Part shown: piece after piece, positions 26,819 to 35,509 of the stretch
How positions within the stretch are numbered: position 1 is the stretch's first letter
How the letters are laid out: every line of letters starts with the position of its first letter
Assembly: GCF_018603435.1 (NCBI RefSeq)
Contig: NZ_CP075682.1
Span: 1,612,001-1,676,000, forward strand
Direction: 5' to 3'
Source of the DNA: Chryseobacterium sp. ZHDP1
GTDB taxonomy: Bacteria > Bacteroidota > Bacteroidia > Flavobacteriales > Weeksellaceae
Length of the DNA: 64,000 nucleotides
Translations under genes and position numbers: made by a program
The notes under the pieces: model-generated
Database searches by the model: none
Told to the model about the DNA's origin: nothing
Seen by the model: the letters and a program-made list of their open reading frames with translations, nothing else

Positions 26819-27127
26819 ATGAGTACAATATATATAGATTTTACAGACATCGGAGATTATGAAGACTTCTATGCCCAACTGAAAGAAAAGATCAAACTTC
26901 CTGAGCATTTCGGAGATAATCTGGATGCACTTTCTGATGTAATTACAGGAGAACTGGAAATGCCTCTTCACATTGAGTTTGTAAATATGACGGTCGATCA
27001 GCTGGAAACTTTTGAAGATCTTCTTCTCACGCTCGAAGATGCTGAGGAAGAAATGGAAGACTTCACTTTCACTTATTTTCTCGAACAGTATGAAGATGAT
27101 GATGATCTGGTTGAAGACCAAGAATAA
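26819..27127 (+). CDS. barstar-family RNase inhibitor
   Basis: 102 residues. Core LPEHFGDNLDALSDVITG (36-53) matches the barstar segment that plugs the barnase active site. Equivalents of barstar Asp35 and Asp39 are kept; the Trp38 position is Ser. The C-terminal tail is highly acidic (EDAEEEMED, EDDDDLVEDQE). It would stay in the cytosol and protect the producer from the RNase encoded 89 bp upstream. A hairpin terminator follows. Confidence 0.92.
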   Translation: MSTIYIDFTDIGDYEDFYAQLKEKIKLPEHFGDNLDALSDVITGELEMPLHIEFVNMTVDQLETFEDLLLTLEDAEEEMEDFTFTYFLEQYEDDDDLVEDQE

Positions 27128-27136
27128 AATAAATGA

Positions 27137-27166
27137 CAAAAAACGCGGAATAATCTGCGTTTTTTT
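27137..27166 (+). terminator. terminator after barstar gene
   Basis: Stem aaaaacgcgga / tctgcgttttt (one G-T pair) followed by a T-run. Confidence 0.7.
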
Positions 27167-27231
27167 ATTTAATAAAGTTTTTAATATCTAATGAAAATAC
27201 TCAAAATACTGCTAATCCATCACTTAAAATC

Positions 27232-27286
27232 AAGGCATCTGTAAGGCATCTGTAAGGCATCTGTAAGGCATCTGTAAGGCATCTGT
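27232..27286. repeat. five 11-bp tandem repeats upstream of Crp/Fnr gene
   Basis: Unit aaggcatctgt repeated five times without a mismatch, 55 bp in all, about 70 bp before the regulator start. The 11-bp period is close to one DNA turn, so proteins bound to each unit would sit on the same face. Candidate multi-site operator, or a recent slippage array. Confidence 0.8.
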
Positions 27287-27355
27287 GTGGTATTAATAAA
27301 TTTTTAACAAACCTTTCAAATTGTTAATTTTAGATCAAATTAATAATAAAGGCTT

Positions 27356-27952
27356 ATGATCATTTGTGAAAACCTTTTGTTTTCTCATGGCGCTGAACTC
27401 CAACACTATAATTCCGGCGATTATATTTTTAAAGAAGAAAGCACTCCAAAATATTATCTGCAGATAAAGTCCGGAACGGTAAAATTAAGCAGCTTTCTGG
27501 AAGACGGCAAGGAATTTATCCACGGAATTCCTTTCGATGGTCACTGCTTTGCCGAAACGTATATTTTCCACAGCAGAAAGTATGCAGTAAGTGCTGTTGC
27601 GGTTACAGATTGCGAAATCATCAGGCTGGAAAAAAATAAACTGATTAAACTCGTATTAGAAAAACCCGAACTTCTCCTTAAAATATATTCTTACACTGCG
27701 GACAGAATGCGCTACAAACATATTACTTCGGCTCCGTTTTCTTTCCGGGATCCGATTACAAAGCTTAATCTCCTTATGTCCCACGTGAAAGCTCATTTCG
27801 GTTTTGAAGAACAGTTTTCTTTTCCGGTTCCTTACACCAGACAGCAATTAGCCTCGCTTACAGGAATGCGCATAGAAACTGTGATCCGCGCAATCAAAAA
27901 AATGGAACAGCAAAACATTGTAAGAATAGACAACAGTAAAATTTTTATATAA
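27356..27952 (+). CDS. Crp/Fnr family transcriptional regulator
   Basis: 198 residues. Cyclic-nucleotide-binding-like beta-roll (about 10-115: YIFKEESTPKYYLQIKSGTVKLSS, GHCFAETYIF) and a C-terminal winged helix (VPYTRQQLASLTGMRIETVIRAIKKMEQQNIVRI, about 154-190). There are no N-terminal Fnr cysteines for an iron-sulfur cluster. The effector is unknown. Its upstream DNA has a striking 11-bp tandem repeat that might be its own operator. Confidence 0.88.
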   Translation: MIICENLLFSHGAELQHYNSGDYIFKEESTPKYYLQIKSGTVKLSSFLEDGKEFIHGIPFDGHCFAETYIFHSRKYAVSAVAVTDCEIIRLEKNKLIKLVLEKPELLLKIYSYTADRMRYKHITSAPFSFRDPITKLNLLMSHVKAHFGFEEQFSFPVPYTRQQLASLTGMRIETVIRAIKKMEQQNIVRIDNSKIFI

Positions 27953-27955
27953 AAA

Positions 27956-27981
27956 AATCCTTAACCAAACAGCCAAGGATT
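27956..27981. terminator. bidirectional terminator between convergent genes
   Basis: aatcctt / aaggatt stem with an A-run before it and tcattatcattttt after it, between the Crp/Fnr gene and the convergent phosphatase gene. Confidence 0.6.
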
Positions 27982-28005
27982 CATTATCATTTTTTGAGTA
28001 AAATA

Positions 28006-29652
28006 TTATTTGCCAATAACTTCCGTAATCGGATTCCCGACATTTCCACTCGGAAACTGTATTTTAAGCAATGAAGAAACGGTAGGTGCAATATCGGTCA
28101 TGAAATAAGCTTTATTGCTTTCACCATGCTGAATTCCCCACCCCATAAAAATTAACGGAATATGCGAGTCGTAAGAATTCCATACGCTGTGCGTTGTTCC
28201 TGTTTTTGAATACGGAGGAAGCATGGAATCGTGTGAAATCAACTGAATATCACCGCTTCTCTGCCTGTTGATCCCGTTGATAATTCTTTGTTTAATCGGT
28301 TCAGGAATAGAAGATTCTGAAACTTTATTTACAGGAACAGCATATAAATCTGAAGGATCACTCTCAATTTCTTTTACGGTGAAATCTACAACGTCTTCTA
28401 ATTTAATATTGTTTTCTTTGAGTAATTTTCTGTCGAAATAAATCTGGTAATTATCCACCGCATTGATTAATTTATCAACCCCGAATTTTTCTTTTAATTT
28501 AAGATTGACGTTTTTATCCATTCCGTCTCCGAAGAAACCTGTCGTGATTTTATGTTCCTGCAAGAATCCTACAGAATGAGCACCGCCATGATCTGCCGAA
28601 AGAAAAACGGTGTACTGTCCTTTTCCTACTTTGGAATCCAGATAACTGAAAAACTGAGCTAAATCTTTATCGAGTCTCAGATAAACATCTTCCACTTCGA
28701 TAGAATTCGGACCAAATTTATGCCCTGCATAATCCGTTGATGCCAAATTAATCGCTAACATATCCACAATATCGTCTCCTCCTAACTTTTCACCTTCTAT
28801 TGCGGCTTCGGCTAATTTCAGCGTTAATGTATTTCCGAATGGTGTGTAACGAATATTATCTTTTTTAGCCTGATAATCTGCGGCTAAATTGCTGTAAGGA
28901 AAAGTAGGTGTTTTGGCACTTCCCAACAAGCCTTCCCATGAAGAATTATCCGGAGAACTTTCTGTATACTGATCGATCGGAAGTAAGGTATTCCAGCCGT
29001 TGGCAACCAATTTATCCGGTAGATCCTGAGAATTGAAGGTTTTTACCCACTGTGGAAGATCATTCATGTACCAAGAGCTTGTAATAAAATCTCCTGTGGA
29101 ATCATCAAACCAGAACGCTCCGTTCGGCGTATGTCCTGCCGGTAAAATAGAAGCTCTGTCTTTTAAAGAAACCCCGATTACTTTACCCTGAAAATTGGTT
29201 GCCAACCTAAGCTCATCGGTAACAGTGGTAGACCATAGATTTTTCGGAGAATGGCTTCCCACTTTTGCATTAGCTGTTCCTACAGGCTTTACACTTTCAT
29301 CTGTAGTACAATAAACATTTTGTCCGGTTTCTTTATCCATCCAGTCATTTCCTGCGATCCCGTGAATTGCAGGAACGGAACCTGTGTAAATACACGTGTG
29401 TCCTAAAGCCGTAACAGTAGGAACATACGGGATATGAACATTATTTAAAGAATATCCTGTATTTAAAAGTCTTTTGAAACCGTCGTTTCCATATTTGTTA
29501 TAAAAACGGTACAGATAATCCCATCTCATCTGGTCCACAACTAAACCTACTACAAGTTTTGGTCTTTCCAACTGAGAATTTTTGTTCTTTTGCGCATTGA
29601 TTGTAAGTACGGACAAAAAAGCAGCCGCTGCAACCGAAATTTTCCTAAGCAT
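28006..29652 (-). CDS. pafA: PafA-type alkaline phosphatase
   Basis: 548 residues, similar in length to Elizabethkingia PafA. Signal peptide 1-20. Alkaline-phosphatase-superfamily two-zinc site: VGLVVDQMRWDYLYRF (Asp40), YVPTVTALGHTCIYTGS with the nucleophilic Thr in PTVT, SADHGGAHS, and THSVWNSYDSHIPL with a late zinc His. PafA is a calcium-independent, monoesterase-preferring periplasmic phosphatase that frees phosphate from organic esters. It stands alone. Confidence 0.93.
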   Translation of the reverse strand: MLRKISVAAAAFLSVLTINAQKNKNSQLERPKLVVGLVVDQMRWDYLYRFYNKYGNDGFKRLLNTGYSLNNVHIPYVPTVTALGHTCIYTGSVPAIHGIAGNDWMDKETGQNVYCTTDESVKPVGTANAKVGSHSPKNLWSTTVTDELRLATNFQGKVIGVSLKDRASILPAGHTPNGAFWFDDSTGDFITSSWYMNDLPQWVKTFNSQDLPDKLVANGWNTLLPIDQYTESSPDNSSWEGLLGSAKTPTFPYSNLAADYQAKKDNIRYTPFGNTLTLKLAEAAIEGEKLGGDDIVDMLAINLASTDYAGHKFGPNSIEVEDVYLRLDKDLAQFFSYLDSKVGKGQYTVFLSADHGGAHSVGFLQEHKITTGFFGDGMDKNVNLKLKEKFGVDKLINAVDNYQIYFDRKLLKENNIKLEDVVDFTVKEIESDPSDLYAVPVNKVSESSIPEPIKQRIINGINRQRSGDIQLISHDSMLPPYSKTGTTHSVWNSYDSHIPLIFMGWGIQHGESNKAYFMTDIAPTVSSLLKIQFPSGNVGNPITEVIGK

Positions 29653-29838
29653 CCCGTAAAATTTTTATTGAGGACAAATTTACGGGTTTTGAAAGTTTTG
29701 ATGTGTGAAATTTTATTTAATTTTGATTTCTATTGAGTTCATCTGCATTAAAATTTCAATTAATATCCTTTTTAATGATGATCAAACTTTTCTTTTATCT
29801 GGTTTTAGCATTATAATTTTTTTTCCGCCATCATTATT

Positions 29839-30075
29839 ATGCTCGGAAGTGAAAAATATTTTTCTCAGCTTTTAAAGTGAATACAAGAAGAAAAATACCT
29901 TCTTATTTTGAAAATGAAAGACAAGTAAATCAGATGCAAAGATCATTGGTTTTATGGGAAGGGCGGAAATCCCGGTTCTTTAGCTTTAAAAATAGAACAA
30001 TACATTCCTTACAGCCTTATCAGTACAGCATCTGATGATCTTGACTTTGAAGAATTGAGCAGTTGCCGTTTTTGA
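29839..30075 (+). pseudogene. possible decayed coding fragment
   Basis: One frame reads through with only two in-frame stops (at 29878 and about 29926): MLGSEKYFSQLLK, IQEEKYLLILKMKDK, then DHWFYGKGGNPGSLALKIE and ISTASDDLDFEELSSCRF before a final stop. The amino-acid composition and codon use look protein-like, so this may be the remnant of a short gene. I do not recognise the family, and chance cannot be excluded. Confidence 0.3.
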
Positions 30076-30175
30076 ATTGATAAATTTTAGTTTTACTTTT
30101 TACTGTAAATTTGGTTATAGCCTTTCAAAATTTTTTTTTGAATTTATCGTTATATCAGAAATAAAATTTACCATT

Positions 30176-31099
30176 ATGAAAACCAAATTATTCTTATTTC
30201 TGATTTTAAGCGTTTTAAGTTGTAACCTGTTCGCTTATCCGATTTCTCCAATGCCATTAAGAAAATTAATCATTGAATCTGAAAACATTGTATATGGTGA
30301 AGTTTTAGATATAAAAAATAACAAAAAAGTAAAAGAACATGACTGGTTTAAATCTGAAATTGTTGTTTTAAAAGTATACGATGTTTTACACGGAAATATT
30401 AAGTCCGGTCAAATTATCGAAGTATACACAAGTTCGGAAATATCCTGCCCTGCTCCTGCATACTACGAAAAGGGAAAATTAACATTGGCCTTTTTGTATA
30501 AGGAGAAAAAAGAAGACAGATATTCTACCCATTCTTTATCGTATGGCTCAAAAACATTAGAAAAAAAAGAATATTCTGTTTATAAAAAGAGAATTCTTGA
30601 AATGCAGGATATTTTGAAAATTATAAATGAAGAAGAAAAACATGCTAAAACAGTAGATTGGCTTGTAGAATGTGCATTGCAAAAACCCACAAAATGGGAA
30701 GGAACTTATGAACTTTCTCCTGAAAGTGATTTTATGTCTTTTTATGATCGCGATAAAGATACTTTTGTAAGAAAATTTGAACTAAACGACAATCAAAAAG
30801 AAAAATTAAGACTTTATTTTCTTTCACAAAAAAAATTAGATTACAGTGATTTAGGATTGCTGGATCTTGTTGCAAAGCCAAATGACAAAGAACTATTAAG
30901 TTTTCTGATTAGCCGCTTTAAAGAATCTTATAATGACTTTATTTTTGAGGGAAATTTTTTCATGTCAAGAATAGCGGATTTATCCGGCAGAAATGATCTT
31001 AAGGAAATATCAGAAAAAAATGAAAAACTTGACATGTTTAGTGAAAATTATGATCAAAAAAACAAAGAAATACTGACTGAATTTGCGAGTAAGTTATAA
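30176..31099 (+). CDS. secreted hypothetical protein
   Basis: 307 residues from the ATG at 30176. The frame stays open upstream to 30077, but a TAAATTTG promoter-like box at 30106-30113 and the clear signal peptide MKTKLFLFLILSVLSCNLFAY support the later start. The N-terminal domain (IVYGEVLDIKN, FKSEIVVLKVYDVLHG, EVYTSSEISCPAPAYYEKGK) looks like an OB/NTR-type beta domain seen in exported proteins; the C-terminal half is helical and charged. Function unknown. Confidence 0.7.
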   Translation: MKTKLFLFLILSVLSCNLFAYPISPMPLRKLIIESENIVYGEVLDIKNNKKVKEHDWFKSEIVVLKVYDVLHGNIKSGQIIEVYTSSEISCPAPAYYEKGKLTLAFLYKEKKEDRYSTHSLSYGSKTLEKKEYSVYKKRILEMQDILKIINEEEKHAKTVDWLVECALQKPTKWEGTYELSPESDFMSFYDRDKDTFVRKFELNDNQKEKLRLYFLSQKKLDYSDLGLLDLVAKPNDKELLSFLISRFKESYNDFIFEGNFFMSRIADLSGRNDLKEISEKNEKLDMFSENYDQKNKEILTEFASKL

Positions 31100-31387
31100 A
31101 TTTAATGAAATATTTTTGATGTAAAAGTTCCGAAATCTAAGGTCAAATACAATGCTTTAAAAGGTAAACTTTCTACCGAAATATAGTTTAAGTACGCGAA
31201 AAAATACCATTACAGTCATAATATTACAATCGAATAAGAGACTGAAAAACTAATTCTGGAAAATATATTGAATGATAAAGCTTTTATACACATTTTGTGA
31301 ATTTAATGCGATTCTCCGGTTGATTTTTTTTACATTTGGTATTAACACAAATATGTAAATATGTTTCGTAACAAAAACTTTTTAATC

Positions 31388-31711
31388 ATGAAAATTTTCA
31401 GACCTTTTCTTTTTTCGGTATCTCTGTTGTTATTCGGATGGCTGTTTATTAGCAATATTAATCTCATTAACGTTGCCGCAACGCTGAATAAAGCAGAAAT
31501 CAATTCTGAAATCGGAAAGGTAAATGCATTCAGCAATATTGATCAGCTAAAGGAGTTTACCATCAAAAAAATTAACTCTATGGAAGTAATCCGGGAAAGG
31601 TTTTCGGAAAATGCCATGATAAGAATTGCTGTTATCTCAGTTCTTGTCCTGATCCAGATTCTGCTTTACGCTACAAAAGGTAATTTTCATGCTCAGAATT
31701 CCAAGTTTTAA
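31388..31711 (+). CDS. small membrane protein, two hydrophobic segments
   Basis: 107 residues from the ATG at 31388; a start at 31361 (nine residues longer) is also possible. Hydrophobic spans at about 6-27 and 76-92 enclose a polar helical loop of about 45 residues. No family recognised. It ends 3 bp before the GNAT gene, so the two are probably cotranscribed. Confidence 0.55.
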   Translation: MKIFRPFLFSVSLLLFGWLFISNINLINVAATLNKAEINSEIGKVNAFSNIDQLKEFTIKKINSMEVIRERFSENAMIRIAVISVLVLIQILLYATKGNFHAQNSKF

Positions 31712-31714
31712 GCC

Positions 31715-32251
31715 ATGGAAATCAGAAAACTGACGGTATTTGAAGAAAATTTCATTCCTGATACCGATTTCAACAATTACGAAACCGAAAAGATTTTTGT
31801 GGTTTCGGCAATTGAATCGAACAACACTTTTGAATTTAATCTGAGAGAGAAAAATCAATATTATCAAAAGATATGTAAAACAGAACTTCATGATATTGAA
31901 CATTTAAACGCAGTAGCACAGCAAGGTCATTCTTTCGGAATTTTTGAAAATGAAGAACTTATTGGATGGATCATCTGTGATTACAGAGGGAAAAATAATA
32001 GTCTTTTTATTGAGAATTTGTGGATTCATAAAAAGTTCAGAAAACAAAATCTCGGGAGATTGCTGATTAAAAATATCAATCGTGAAGCCAGAGAACTGCA
32101 ATGCAGAATAGTGGAAGCAGAAACCCAGAACACGAATTATCCTGCAATAAAGTTTTTTCAGAAAGCAGGATTTCAGTTTACAGGGATCAATACAAAACTG
32201 TATAACAACTCAACAGAAACGGCTTTGTTTATGAGCTTTGAGCTGATGTAA
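31715..32251 (+). CDS. GNAT family N-acetyltransferase
   Basis: 178 residues. ENEELIGWIICDYRGKNNSLFIENLWIHKKFRKQNLGRLLI gives the central strands and an acetyl-CoA loop of the form R-K-Q-N-L-G-R-L, and NTNYPAIKFFQKAGFQFTG is the C-terminal motif. Acceptor unknown. Confidence 0.88.
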   Translation: MEIRKLTVFEENFIPDTDFNNYETEKIFVVSAIESNNTFEFNLREKNQYYQKICKTELHDIEHLNAVAQQGHSFGIFENEELIGWIICDYRGKNNSLFIENLWIHKKFRKQNLGRLLIKNINREARELQCRIVEAETQNTNYPAIKFFQKAGFQFTGINTKLYNNSTETALFMSFELM

Positions 32252-32336
32252 TAAATTTTCACTTTCTGTTAAAACTTAACTTATCCACAGTTTTTAAAGG
32301 TTATCCACAAACAACTAACAATTTTAAGAACCGATA

Positions 32337-33092
32337 ATGATTACAAAAGCTTACATTCAGGAATATGGCAATGGAAAAACAGAACCTGAATTTCTGGAGG
32401 TAAAAAACGTTTTGGAATCAAGAGGAGCTGATTGCGAATTTTTTACCATCAAAAAATTACATCGAAATCAGATCCTGCTTAATAAAGAAACGCTGATTGT
32501 CGGAGATCATTCATCAATGTTATATACTTTCAAAAGATTGGGAATCAGTCCATTCACCTCATCTTATCCTCAAAGTTTAAGACCTTATTTAAAGCGGACT
32601 GTTTGGGAAACAACTGTAAAAAAACTCATGATGCAAAGTCATGAAGAATCTTTAAACATTTTTGTAAAGCCAAAATCTAAAATCAAACTTTTCACAGGAT
32701 TTATAATCAATTCGCAACATGATCTTCTCCGTCTGGAATCATTTTCAAAAGAAACAGCTTTATTCTGTTCATCTGTTGTTGAATGGCTTTCTGAATTTCG
32801 GGTTTTCGTGAATCAGTCAGAAATTGTCGGAATAAAAAATTACAGTGGCAACGAAAATCTTCAGTTGGATATGGATATGGTAAAAACTGCTATTAAAGAT
32901 TTTGAAAATTCAGACGAAAGAACAAATGCTTATGGAATAGACTTCGGAATTCTGAGCAGTGGAGAAACCGCATTAGTTGAGTGGAATGATGGTTATGCCT
33001 TAGGTTCTTATGGTCTGGACAAAGAAATCTATACTGATCTGATTTTAAGCAGATGGGAGGAAATTTTACAAGAAAGTAATTTAAATCTGTAA
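32337..33092 (+). CDS. ATP-grasp domain protein (DUF4343-like)
   Basis: 251 residues. C-terminal part fits an ATP-grasp fold of the DUF4343 type: NIFVKPKSKIKLFTG (phosphate-binding Lys), VVEWLSEFRVFVNQSEIVGIKNY, and YGIDFGILSSGETALVEWNDGYALGSYG with the metal-binding Asp, Glu and Asn residues. Such proteins ligate an amine to a carboxylate using ATP, but the substrates are not known. Cytosolic. Confidence 0.8.
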   Translation: MITKAYIQEYGNGKTEPEFLEVKNVLESRGADCEFFTIKKLHRNQILLNKETLIVGDHSSMLYTFKRLGISPFTSSYPQSLRPYLKRTVWETTVKKLMMQSHEESLNIFVKPKSKIKLFTGFIINSQHDLLRLESFSKETALFCSSVVEWLSEFRVFVNQSEIVGIKNYSGNENLQLDMDMVKTAIKDFENSDERTNAYGIDFGILSSGETALVEWNDGYALGSYGLDKEIYTDLILSRWEEILQESNLNL

Positions 33093-33110
33093 TTATGGTT
33101 TTCCATAATT
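33091..33110. terminator. hairpin after ATP-grasp gene
   Basis: Perfect 8-bp stem aattatgg / ccataatt with a tttt loop directly at the stop codon. Confidence 0.5.
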
Positions 33111-33158
33111 ATTTCCTGCAATGATTTTTTAGTTTTGAAAATCTTTAAAACAATAATC

Positions 33159-33797
33159 ATGAAAATTAAACTTACTCTTTTTACTTTATCCGTTTTTTTA
33201 TTATTAGGCTGCGGTAATAATAAAACCAATCCAAGAACAACAACGGAAAATGATAGTATTTTATCAATAGCTCAAGAAGAAACAAATACTATTAATGGAC
33301 AAAGCTCAAAACCCAGACTAGTTCAGAGATCTATAAATTCTACAAATGGAACAGATCTCGAACAACTAAAAACCGAAGCATCCAGACTAAATGGTGGAGG
33401 TTCAATAAAAGAAGTTAAACTTGAAAACGGAAAAGCTGTCATTACATATGTCAAAAATTACAATGAATATAAGGAATTAAACCCTTCATCAGGATTAACA
33501 GAAAATGATTTAAAATTATATTGGTCAACAGGTAATGAAATTCAAAAAACACTTGTTGGAAGTCCGGCAAGATTAATGAAGAATCTTGATTTTATCAATG
33601 AAGTAAAAATAATATTGCCATTTGAGAATAAAACTTATCAAATCAATATTACAAAATCCCAATTAGAGAAATTTGTTGGCAAAAATATTTCAAAAATTAA
33701 AAATGACTGGACTCGAACTTTTGCCGATCCTTACATTTATAATCAAAAAGGCAGAGAAGGATTTTTCAGTAAATTCGGAACCGTAAAAAATAATTAA
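33159..33797 (+). CDS. hypothetical lipoprotein
   Basis: 212 residues from the ATG at 33159. A TAGTTTTG box at 33130-33137 overlaps the earlier in-frame ATG at 33135, so the later start is preferred. Lipobox LLLGC at about 13-17. The remainder is a polar region rich in Asn and Thr, then a mixed alpha/beta domain with VKNYNEYKELNPSSGLTE and GSPARLMKNLDFINEVKIILPFENKTYQINI. No family recognised. A strong hairpin follows the gene. Confidence 0.7.
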   Translation: MKIKLTLFTLSVFLLLGCGNNKTNPRTTTENDSILSIAQEETNTINGQSSKPRLVQRSINSTNGTDLEQLKTEASRLNGGGSIKEVKLENGKAVITYVKNYNEYKELNPSSGLTENDLKLYWSTGNEIQKTLVGSPARLMKNLDFINEVKIILPFENKTYQINITKSQLEKFVGKNISKIKNDWTRTFADPYIYNQKGREGFFSKFGTVKNN

Positions 33798-33808
33798 ATG
33801 CAATAAAA

Positions 33809-33833
33809 AATCCGCGCCCTTCGGGCGCGGATT
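33809..33833. terminator. GC-rich terminator between convergent genes
   Basis: Stem aatccgcgccc / gggcgcggatt with a ttc loop; an A-run precedes it and T-rich DNA follows, so it can serve both strands. Confidence 0.85.
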
Positions 33834-33856
33834 CCTTGTATATAAAGTTTAAAATA

Positions 33857-34783
33857 TTAAAATTTCAAATCTCCATTCACTTCTCTCACTGCATTGGCAG
33901 CTTCAGCGAATTTCAACTGCTCTTCCGCAGTAAGGGTTACATTTACGATTTTTTCTACCCCATTTGCTCCGATAATCGCAGGAACACCAAGGCAGATATC
34001 GTTTTGTCCGTATTCTCCTTCAAGCATTAAAGAACATGGGATCATTTTTTTCTGGTCGCACGCAATTGCCTGAACCATTACAGAAACAGCCGCACCCGGA
34101 GCGTACCAAGCTGAAGTTCCTAATAATTTGGTAAGCGTTGCACCTCCTACTTTAGTTTCTTCAATAACGTATTTCTGTTGTTCAGCATCTAAGAATTCTG
34201 TTACAGGTACTCCGTTTCTTGTTGCTTTGCTCAATAGAGGAAGCATTCCTGTATCACTGTGAGCCGCGATTACCATTCCGTCTACGTCAGAGATCGGAGC
34301 TTCTAAAGCTTCTGCCAATCTGTACTTGAATCTTGCAGAGTCTAATGCACCACCCATTCCGATGATTTTATGCTTAGGAAGACCTGAAGTTTTGTGTACC
34401 AGATAAGCCATTGTATCCATTGGGTTAGAAACCACGATGATAATTACTTCCGGAGAATGTTTTACTAAGTTTTCAGTAACTTCTTTTACGATTCCCGCGT
34501 TAATTCCGATTAATTCTTCTCTCGTCATTCCCGGTTTTCTTGGAATACCTGAAGTAATAACCGCTACGTGAGAACCTGCAGTTTTGCTGTAATCTCCTGT
34601 TGTTCCGGTAATTTTTGTATCGAATCCGTTAAGCGATGCTGTCTGCATCAAATCCATTGCCTTACCTTCTGCAAAACCTTCTTTAATGTCTACTAAAACT
34701 ACTTCTGAACAGAAGTTTTTCATTGCGATGTATTCTGCACAGCTTGCTCCTACAGCGCCTGCACCTACTACAGTTACTTTCAT
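33857..34783 (-). CDS. mdh: malate dehydrogenase
   Basis: 308 residues. NAD-binding VTVVGAGAVGASCAEYIA (Rossmann GxGxxG) with Asp33 in VVLVDIKEG selecting NAD, then ITSGIPRKPGMTREELIGIN with the substrate arginines, NPMDTMAYLVHK, and the catalytic His in VIAAHSDTGMLPL. Of the lactate-dehydrogenase-like bacterial Mdh type. Interconverts malate and oxaloacetate in the TCA cycle. Confidence 0.95.
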   Translation of the reverse strand: MKVTVVGAGAVGASCAEYIAMKNFCSEVVLVDIKEGFAEGKAMDLMQTASLNGFDTKITGTTGDYSKTAGSHVAVITSGIPRKPGMTREELIGINAGIVKEVTENLVKHSPEVIIIVVSNPMDTMAYLVHKTSGLPKHKIIGMGGALDSARFKYRLAEALEAPISDVDGMVIAAHSDTGMLPLLSKATRNGVPVTEFLDAEQQKYVIEETKVGGATLTKLLGTSAWYAPGAAVSVMVQAIACDQKKMIPCSLMLEGEYGQNDICLGVPAIIGANGVEKIVNVTLTAEEQLKFAEAANAVREVNGDLKF

Positions 34784-34986
34784 AATATACTTAATTTATT
34801 GTTTTTTAATGGTATTACGGAACTTTACAGTTTCATAATATAACTTTTAAAATTTATTTATTTGAATTGTTTGTTTACTTTTGGCTTACAATTGAAAACT
34901 CCCAAATTTAACAATTCCTGAAAAATTAGGCAATCTTTCAGGAATTTAATTATCTTTAAAAGTGATATTTATGTTGTAGACAGCAG

Positions 34987-35490
34987 TTAACGGACGTTTA
35001 GAAGAAAGGCATACAGTTTTTTAGCTCCCGATAAAACCTCATCATAATTTTTCTCAGAAACCTCATTATCAATAACTTCCTTAAAGTTTTTCCACATAAA
35101 TCCTGTATTTTCACGGTAACAGCCGAAAAAGTTGAACGTAACATCATCAAATCCTTCTGTTTTGGAAAGCTGTTTTGCAATAACATTTCCTCCCAGAGTA
35201 GAACCCTCGATCACGTACATTGCTCCTAAAGCTTCATTTTCATTGGAAAAACTGAGTTCTCCTGAAGCCTTGCGATTTTCCATGTCCAGACTTTTAAGAT
35301 CCTGCTCAATCAAAGGAAGTTTTTTTCTTTCTTCAAGCTGAAGTTTGTCAGAGAATTTTTCTGAAAGACTGCCGAAAATCTGATCTTCGGAATGAAGAAG
35401 CATAAGGTAATTTCTGTCAATGATCTTTTTATAGTCTTCCAATGTAAAAGTTCGGTCGAATATTTTTTTAGAGTTAAAAAGTTTTTCCGC
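34987..35490 (-). pseudogene. heme oxygenase (biliverdin-producing), 5' end lost
   Basis: The frame up to a TTG at 35442 gives 151 residues: EDYKKIIDRNYLMLLHSE, then ALGAMYVIEGSTLGGNVIAKQL, the heme oxygenase distal-helix motif, and NFFGCYRENTGFMWKNF. Family-like sequence continues upstream of that TTG without a stop (DAAEKLFNSKKIFDRTFT), but no ATG, GTG or TTG start is found above it, and the conserved N-terminal helix with the heme-ligand His is missing. About 20-30 residues are gone. The break coincides with the start of phage-end-like motifs, so the gene was probably cut by prophage insertion. In an intact state it would free iron from heme. Confidence 0.7.
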
Positions 35491-35509
35491 GGCATCTACT
35501 CCCCTTAAA

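Noticed and set aside
27232..27286. Tandem repeats as a CRISPR array
   Set aside because: The units are 11 bp and contiguous, with no spacers, and no cas genes are nearby.
30077..30175. N-terminal extension of the secreted protein at 30176
   Set aside because: It would cover a promoter-like box, and a normal signal peptide begins at 30176.
34987..35442. Intact heme oxygenase starting at TTG 35442
   Set aside because: Family-like residues continue above the TTG and the heme-ligand helix is missing, so the TTG is not a natural start.
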